Of a DNA stretch of 9,919 bases, positions 5,839 to 9,919 are shown piece after piece. Each line of letters starts with the position of its first letter. Positions within the stretch are counted from its first letter, which is position 1. Below the pieces are notes generated by a model, which was not told where the DNA came from, did not search any database, and saw only the letters and a list, made by a program, of their open reading frames with translations. Where the stretch lies: positions 1 through 9,919 of the forward strand of contig CAZHUZ010000024.1 in assembly GCA_964535835.1 (NCBI GenBank), written 5' to 3'. The position numbers were made by a program, and so were the translations under genes. Origin of the DNA: JAPUDQ01 sp964535835. GTDB taxonomy: Bacteria > Patescibacteriota > Saccharimonadia > Saccharimonadales > Saccharimonadaceae.

Positions 5839-6060
5839 TCAGCGCATACGTGCCTTGGCAGAACTGACTGCAGCCTCGGCTCCGCGTACACGTTGTTCCC
5901 ACTCGTGAACAGCGCGAGTGGCTTGACCATTCTCGCTTCGTGGCGTACGGTTCAGGAGGCGCTTGGCATTCTCGAGACCCTTGCGGGCAGCAGACAAATC
6001 GCGCTCTGCGCAGTTGAGGTCATCACTCTGATTGGTTCCGATGCCAAACATGGCATCCAC
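5839..6060 (-). CDS. Unknown 73-residue helical (coiled-coil-like) protein
   Basis: The frame from ATG 6060 to TGA 5839 encodes MDAMFGIGTNQSDD... ending ...SSAKARMR. After a short N-terminal segment the sequence is almost all helix-forming, rich in Ala, Arg, Glu and Leu. It has two runs (about residues 15-36 and 47-72) of the kind seen in helical hairpins or short coiled coils. There is no signal peptide or membrane segment and I recognise no family. AAGGGA lies about five bases before the ATG, and a second in-frame ATG at codon 4 is possible. It is the first element of the - strand block leading into the tRNA-like array, with only 23 bases and a UUCG hairpin between. Its GC-rich, AER...AAR-type make-up resembles that of the 47-residue protein beyond the array. 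Confidence 0.6.
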   Translation of the reverse strand: MDAMFGIGTNQSDDLNCAERDLSAARKGLENAKRLLNRTPRSENGQATRAVHEWEQRVRGAEAAVSSAKARMR

Positions 6061-6116
6061 TTCCCTTCATGTACTGTGCGATAGCTGATTGCCATCACGA
6101 CTGGGGTATATCATCG

Positions 6117-6127
6117 CACATAATGTG
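6117..6127. promoter_or_regulatory. Operator-like palindrome CACAT-A-ATGTG
   Basis: A perfect 5+1+5 inverted repeat lies between the divergent 73-codon gene (- strand) and the small RNA gene (+ strand). It covers the -35 position of the small RNA promoter. It could bind a dimeric regulator of either unit, or be chance, since it is short. Confidence 0.3.
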
Positions 6128-6142
6128 ATCTTTTACAACGGG

Positions 6143-6148
6143 TATAAT
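6143..6148 (+). promoter_or_regulatory. -10 box (TATAAT) of the small RNA gene
   Basis: A consensus TATAAT lies 6-7 bases before the start of the long basal helix at 6152, exactly where transcription would have to begin for the folded RNA to start at its own stem. The -35 region (about 6120-6125) is poor. Confidence 0.6.
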
Positions 6149-6151
6149 GCA

Positions 6152-6279
6152 GTACCATCCCCACATCTTCCTTAGAGCAATAGCTCGCATCCGCAAACTG
6201 ACGAGCCTACGCCGTGGTGCGAGCTGGCCATATTGGCCAACTGCTCTTCAAAAGATGTGGTGATGGTACCGCTATTTTT
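6152..6279 (+). ncRNA. Structured small RNA of unknown family, about 128 nt
   Basis: The 18-base segments at 6152-6169 (GTACCATC-C-CCACATCTT) and 6252-6269 pair at 17 of 18 positions with one C/A mismatch, giving a long basal helix. Inside are a 4x4 internal loop and a 6-bp helix AGAGCA/TGCTCT. A junction then opens into an apical arm AGCTCGCA/TGCGAGCT, extended by CCGC/GTGG, with a loop of about 19 bases, and a side hairpin TGGCCA-TAT-TGGCCA. A TATAAT box lies just before it, and a T-run (6275-6279) follows the basal helix, so promoter, fold and terminator agree on one strand. The 3' end overlaps the helicase stop codon (6278-6280). I found neither the GGAA-loop signature of SRP RNA nor features of 6S, tmRNA or RNase P. 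A housekeeping RNA that has diverged in CPR bacteria remains possible. Confidence 0.65.
6252..6279 (+). terminator. Terminator of the small RNA
   Basis: The 3' arm of the basal helix is followed by CGCTATTTTTA. The T-run is five bases and starts a few bases from the stem. No matching T-run exists on the - strand, so this does not serve the helicase gene, whose stop codon it overlaps. Confidence 0.55.
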
Positions 6280-9200
6280 AACTCATCACATCACGTTCAA
6301 AATCGAGTATACCTTGATAATCCAATGTGTAGACGGGATTTCCATCAAAATTGAGTGATTGGATACGTGTCCAGACCGTGTGCAAGAGATGGCGGAATTG
6401 TTTGATTTTCGCCTCGTCATAATCATAATCCAGAGTAATTATCTCGCCTTTTTCGTCTGGTTCGACAAATTCTATTCGCGCTCCTGTCACTGTGTAGCCT
6501 GCAAAATGTCGTGAATGTTCGACGAGTAACTTATACATTATCAACTGTTGCTCGTAGTGATGGAGTTTGATACGTTCATAATCGGTGATCCCTCTCCAGC
6601 TACGCGCGGATTTACCTGTTTTGTAATCAGTAATAAAAATTGTTTTTTCATCAGTATCGATATCGATGAGGTCGATAGCACCCGTGATTAGCGCTTCGTC
6701 GATCATTATTGATTCAGTAGCAAAGCTTTGTTCTACCAACTGTGAGGGGGCAAAACTATCATAACGTTGACGCAAAAATTCGTTGAGCGTCGTCGTGCCG
6801 CGCTGGAGCTGTTTGGCAAATTCGGTTTCGCTGAGCTGATGACGAGTCAATAGCTCTTCGTAGTCATGCAATATATCTTCGACAGGTCGTCGTTTACCAG
6901 TAGAAGTGAGATGGGCATGAGCGCGTTGTAAAACAGCATGGATAGCAGATCCGTATGCAGCGCTCGGACTCATTGCCTGAGGAAAACGCAGTAGATTATG
7001 GAGGAGGAATAGCTCCGGCCCCCCACGAGACACATCCAAAAAATTATTGAGATGGGTCGCACTCAGTTTGTAACGATCGAGGAGAGGTCGCAATAATTGG
7101 TCTTTGGTAGCTGTTTGGATATCGAGCAGAGGTGCTCTCCAATCATGGTGCAAGGCCTCTATCCGCTGGGTTGCCCCAAGCGTAGGGTGTTCGATGGGGG
7201 ATAGTACTTCTGTCGGGATGAAGCCGATAGGGAGAAGTTCTTTGCCATTGTCGTTGTATCGACCAGCAAAGAATAGCAATGAGTCTTTTGCTCGGGTAGA
7301 TGCAACATAGAGGAGGCGGAGCCGTTCGTCATCGCTGTCGCCAGCTGGAGCAAGCGGGAGGTTCGCCGGAAACTGTAGTAAACGAGAGCGTGATCGAGCG
7401 CTCACACCCCAAATTGATTCGACGGCATCAGTGATGTAGACGGTGTCAAATTCCAGACCTTTTGACTTGTGCGCCGTCAAAAGTGTAATCGCTGATTGGT
7501 CATTCTCGATGGTTGTCGTATCACGAATAGCCAGGTTCATATCATGATGAAGATCCAAAAATTCTATAAAATCAGACAACATCAGTACTCGGTCGGGGCG
7601 AAACTCACGCAAACTGCTACGTAGTTTTTGGAGAGCGGATAGATATATTAAATATTTTCCAGGCGTTGTTTCTAAACTATCACTTGGGAAAAAATACGCA
7701 CGATATGGCGATATGAAATCTTCGGTTTCCTCGCCAGATTCTATGACTAATTCATCATGCGACGTATCACCTGCTTGAGAATCAGTCACACCAAATAGTA
7801 GATCGAACATATATTCTAGAGGTTCACTTAGTGCTCTATGCGACGTCACAATCAGCCACTCCGCAATTTGTTGGAGCTTGCCTGGGCTCACAAGCATCTC
7901 TTCGAGCCAGTAGCTACTATTGTGATGCGCGGTGATACTGAGTTTCCATATATCTATCGGCGCTATTGTCCACGCCGGATGAGCGAGCAACTCCGGTAGC
8001 AATGCATTTGCTTCATCAAATTGTTGGGTACCGATTGCATGCACGACTCGTCCGAGTAGCTCGAGTTGCTGGATGGGCTCTGCTTGCAGTATATCGTCTT
8101 GGTGTTCATATCTGACTGGCAGAGCATGCGTTTGGAGATGGGGTAACAAAGAGATCAGCTGACGATGATTGCGAGCGATAACTGCGATAGATCGTGATGA
8201 ATCATGGCGGTAAGTATCGGCGATAGACTGAGCAAGTGCATAGCGTGATTCATGATCACTCGCGTAGCTGTCAAAACTAATTTTTCCCGTCGCTTGTCGA
8301 TGAGGCGTCAGAGTTTTGTCGAGCCCAAGCGACGTTTCGAGACGTTCTTCACCTTGGATTATGATAGAGCGTGCGAGGGATAATATCGTACCAGCAGACC
8401 GGTAGTTATCGGTCAGTGTAACAATACGCACATCCCTGTAGCGAGATGTAAAATCGATAATATTGCTGACTTTTGCCCCTTGAAAACGATAAATAGCTTG
8501 ATCATCATCTCCGACGACCATGAGGTTGGGACGGCCCATAGTTGCCTCATTGTTTGTAAGATTCCATATCATACGCATCTGTGCATCATTGGTGTCTTGG
8601 AATTCATCGACCAAAATATATTGATAGGTTTCTTGCAGATCAAACCGTAGGTCGTTAAATACTTCCATAGCATGAACGACGCGCAAAATCATATCGTCGT
8701 AATCATATAGCTGAGCCGTTTGCATAGCGATCAAATAGTCATAATACATCGATCCAAGTGACCGGAGTTTGGCAGACCTGAGTTGATCGCGCAAGCAGAG
8801 TTCTCCACTACTATCTTTTTGGATATATATTTTTTTCCATGCAGTGAGAGGTTTTGTTGTGTTGTTTTCTTGCGCTTCTGACAAGGCAACAGATAATGTC
8901 TCATATACAACATCGCGTAATGGACGGTAGCCAATGAGTGAAAGTGGCTCGTCGTCATATGCCTCTATTTTTTGCAGGAGAGCCTGTACTATATCAAAAG
9001 TTTTTTTACTGAGTCTCTCACCAAAAGTCGTGTTCAGATGAGGGCGAATCCACTCGCTGATTGCATCGTTGCGGTCAAGTATCAATCCAAACTCATCTGG
9101 TGTCAAACCGCTCTTTTTGAGGTCGGATATCGCTGACTGTATGTCACGGAGATAGGTATATTCACCATTCATGGTGCTTGCGAGCGGATTTTTGTGAGGT

Positions 9201-9589
9201 AATTTTTCGAGCAAGCTGGATAAAATCTCGTAACTACTCAGCTCGTCGGCAGGGCGAAAATGCGCTCCATGATAAAAATACTCACCATAGCGGTTAATGA
9301 TCTCCGTGCCAAAACTATGAAAGGTGTGGATCGCCACCTTGTATGCATCTGGTCCGATAAGCCCTGCCAGACGTTCGCGCATGGCAGTTGCCCCGCTCTC
9401 TGTAAATGTCATGCAGAGGATGTTTTGTGGGAGCGCATCAGATTTTTGCAAGATATTGGCGACACGTACGCTGAGCAGCTCCGTTTTGCCAGTTCCTGGC
9501 CCCGCTACAACCATAACTGGACCGTCTATGCAATCGACAGCTTCGCGTTGCGCATCATTGAGCGCTTGATACCTTTTTTTAAACTCCAT
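6278..9589 (-). CDS. UvrD/AddA-type SF1 helicase fused to a PD-(D/E)XK nuclease
   Basis: This 1103-residue protein is an ATP-driven 3'-5' DNA translocase with a nuclease domain, a build used in double-strand break processing. Helicase motifs in order: Q motif LNDAQREAV (10-18), Walker A GPGTGKT (30-36), TFTESGATAMRERL (61-74), DEFQDT (328-333), VVGDDDQAIYRFQGA (358-372), DNYRS (394-398), LTAHKSKGLEFD (704-715) and YVASTRAKD (761-769). The C-terminal nuclease has GSAIH (880-884), GAIDLID (970-976), DYKTGK (988-993) and QLIMY (1015-1019), so it looks active. No cysteine cluster like that of the AddB iron-sulfur site is seen. I start at ATG 9589, where helicases of this family begin (FKKRYQALNDAQ). 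An in-frame ATG at 9727 would add 46 unrelated residues across a terminator. A -10 box seven bases upstream and no ribosome binding site suggest a leaderless message. Confidence 0.93.
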   Translation of the reverse strand: MEFKKRYQALNDAQREAVDCIDGPVMVVAGPGTGKTELLSVRVANILQKSDALPQNILCMTFTESGATAMRERLAGLIGPDAYKVAIHTFHSFGTEIINRYGEYFYHGAHFRPADELSSYEILSSLLEKLPHKNPLASTMNGEYTYLRDIQSAISDLKKSGLTPDEFGLILDRNDAISEWIRPHLNTTFGERLSKKTFDIVQALLQKIEAYDDEPLSLIGYRPLRDVVYETLSVALSEAQENNTTKPLTAWKKIYIQKDSSGELCLRDQLRSAKLRSLGSMYYDYLIAMQTAQLYDYDDMILRVVHAMEVFNDLRFDLQETYQYILVDEFQDTNDAQMRMIWNLTNNEATMGRPNLMVVGDDDQAIYRFQGAKVSNIIDFTSRYRDVRIVTLTDNYRSAGTILSLARSIIIQGEERLETSLGLDKTLTPHRQATGKISFDSYASDHESRYALAQSIADTYRHDSSRSIAVIARNHRQLISLLPHLQTHALPVRYEHQDDILQAEPIQQLELLGRVVHAIGTQQFDEANALLPELLAHPAWTIAPIDIWKLSITAHHNSSYWLEEMLVSPGKLQQIAEWLIVTSHRALSEPLEYMFDLLFGVTDSQAGDTSHDELVIESGEETEDFISPYRAYFFPSDSLETTPGKYLIYLSALQKLRSSLREFRPDRVLMLSDFIEFLDLHHDMNLAIRDTTTIENDQSAITLLTAHKSKGLEFDTVYITDAVESIWGVSARSRSRLLQFPANLPLAPAGDSDDERLRLLYVASTRAKDSLLFFAGRYNDNGKELLPIGFIPTEVLSPIEHPTLGATQRIEALHHDWRAPLLDIQTATKDQLLRPLLDRYKLSATHLNNFLDVSRGGPELFLLHNLLRFPQAMSPSAAYGSAIHAVLQRAHAHLTSTGKRRPVEDILHDYEELLTRHQLSETEFAKQLQRGTTTLNEFLRQRYDSFAPSQLVEQSFATESIMIDEALITGAIDLIDIDTDEKTIFITDYKTGKSARSWRGITDYERIKLHHYEQQLIMYKLLVEHSRHFAGYTVTGARIEFVEPDEKGEIITLDYDYDEAKIKQFRHLLHTVWTRIQSLNFDGNPVYTLDYQGILDFERDVMS

Positions 9590-9596
9590 TGGTTTA

Positions 9597-9602
9597 AGTA
9601 TA
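9597..9602 (-). promoter_or_regulatory. -10 box of the helicase-nuclease gene (leaderless)
   Basis: TATACT on the - strand ends seven bases (TAAACCA) before the ATG at 9589, which predicts a transcript starting at or next to the A of the start codon. No Shine-Dalgarno sequence lies upstream. The -35 is weak. It also argues against the longer reading from 9727. Confidence 0.5.
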
Positions 9603-9647
9603 CAAGATATAGAGAAAGATGAATGAAGAAGGATGAATACAGAGTAT

Positions 9648-9668
9648 AAAAAACCGCCTGCTAGGCGG
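9648..9668 (-). terminator. Intrinsic terminator upstream of the helicase gene
   Basis: On the - strand CCGCCT-AGC-AGGCGG is followed directly by six T. This is the best terminator in the window. It ends whatever is transcribed leftward from beyond 9670, just before the helicase promoter. Confidence 0.85.
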
Positions 9669-9919
9669 AAGTGAGCCGAGATGTTTTTACCGGTGACGGC
9701 GAGGATTTTCGTCTTGCGACTAGTCACTCGCCGTCACCGGCTTAGGGGGGATTAAACCCCAAATTGTGGGCACGGATGCCCGAGAGGAGGTTCGGTAAGG
9801 GCTTATGCCCCAGGACAATTTGTCCTCCTAGGCCAATTGGCCAACTTTTGCAACTCAAGAGTCGCTCCAGTTTCTTCCCTCTCGGGTCACCCGAGTGGCG
9901 GTTCACGGATGGAACCGGT
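9669..9919 (-). ncRNA. Chain of hairpins, unidentified structured RNA or 3' region (partial)
   Basis: Read leftward, this stretch is almost all short hairpins: GGTTC/GAACC, CTCGGG-TGA-CCCGAG, GCGACT-CTTG-AGTTGC, GGCC-AATT-GGCC, AGGACA-AAT-TGTCCT, GGGC-ATAA-GCCC, GGGCA-TCCG-TGCCC, GGGG/CCCC and the 14-bp stem at 9690-9740. It ends at the T6 terminator. The strand is assigned from that terminator. I cannot match it to RNase P RNA, tmRNA, SRP RNA, rRNA or a riboswitch. A - strand frame is open from the edge to TAA near 9742 (ending GFNPP), and the + strand also has an open frame here, so a truncated protein end is possible but unconvincing. It continues beyond the window. Confidence 0.4.
9690..9740. 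repeat. 14-bp perfect inverted repeat with GCAA mini-hairpin in the loop
   Basis: CCGGTGACGGCGAG (9690-9703) and CTCGCCGTCACCGG (9727-9740) are exact reverse complements separated by 23 bases. On the - strand the loop contains GTC-GCAA-GAC, a GNRA tetraloop hairpin. It lies 22 bases before the terminator hairpin. Confidence 0.9.

Noticed and set aside
5618..5908. + strand frame of 96 codons with peptides such as WIRTSDF
   Set aside because: Such peptides arise from reading tRNA T-arms and D-arms in antisense; the frame lies across the - strand cloverleaves and the 73-codon gene.
6190..6220. Hammerhead ribozyme core suggested by CTGACGAG in the small RNA loop
   Set aside because: The GAAA core segment and a pairing stem II are missing, so the match is chance.
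6152..6279. SRP RNA (4.5S) as identity of the small RNA
   Set aside because: The conserved helix 8 bulge and GGAA-type loop region were not found on either strand, although a diverged form cannot be excluded.
9590..9727. Helicase reading frame extended 46 residues upstream to ATG 9727
   Set aside because: The extension runs through a T6 terminator and the -10 box, has no ribosome binding site, and adds residues unlike the family N-terminus.
9742..9919. Truncated protein-coding end on the - strand (ending GFNPP)
   Set aside because: The frame is open, but the opposite strand is open too, and the sequence is dominated by short palindromes, which explains both.
9669..9919. RNase P RNA or tmRNA 3' end
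   Set aside because: Neither the ACAGAA-type P4 region of RNase P nor a tRNA-like 3' end with an acceptor partner and tag frame was seen.

Overview
The window looks like a piece of a Candidate Phyla Radiation (Patescibacteria) chromosome, most likely Saccharibacteria (TM7). I base this on the flavour of the F1 ATPase proteins, a carbonic-anhydrase-like protein of a type I associate with that group, densely packed genes and very short or absent 5' leaders. TGA acts as a normal stop (atpG and the 47-codon gene end with it), which argues against the UGA=Gly lineages. This placement is an inference from recall, not a database result.

Left part (1-4120, + strand): the distal end of an F1Fo ATP synthase operon. 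It holds the tail of atpA, then atpG, an unfamiliar 80-codon gene translationally coupled to atpG, then atpD and atpC. A 337-residue protein follows after 43 bp. It has carbonic-anhydrase-like Cys/His motifs and probably shares the transcript. It meets a convergent tRNA-dihydrouridine synthase gene (4110-5081, - strand) tail to tail with an 11-bp overlap.

Middle part (5082-6277): a mostly non-coding, strongly structured accessory stretch. On the - strand, in order of transcription, it holds a 73-codon helical protein gene, a UUCG hairpin, three consecutive tRNA-like cloverleaves (5743-5815, 5651-5736, 5514-5642), a three-way-junction RNA (5435-5496), a long hairpin, a terminator, and then a separate 47-codon basic protein gene with its own promoter. 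All three cloverleaves break rules that working tRNAs keep. The first has A at position 33, the second has an expanded anticodon loop, and the third carries a hairpin of about 40 nt inside its D-loop. On the + strand at about 6150-6280 there is an independent small RNA gene with a TATAAT promoter, an 18-position basal helix and a T-run terminator.

Right part (6278-9919): one large - strand gene encodes a UvrD/AddA-type superfamily 1 helicase fused to a C-terminal PD-(D/E)XK nuclease. It appears to be transcribed without a leader from a promoter just behind another RNA's terminator. The last 270 bases are an unidentified chain of short hairpins on the - strand ending in that terminator.

The ATP synthase, carbonic-anhydrase-like, dus and helicase-nuclease genes look like ordinary chromosomal genes. 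The tRNA-like array with its two small, GC-rich, Ala/Arg-rich helical proteins, and the two orphan structured RNAs, are the parts I cannot explain and the best candidates for something undescribed.
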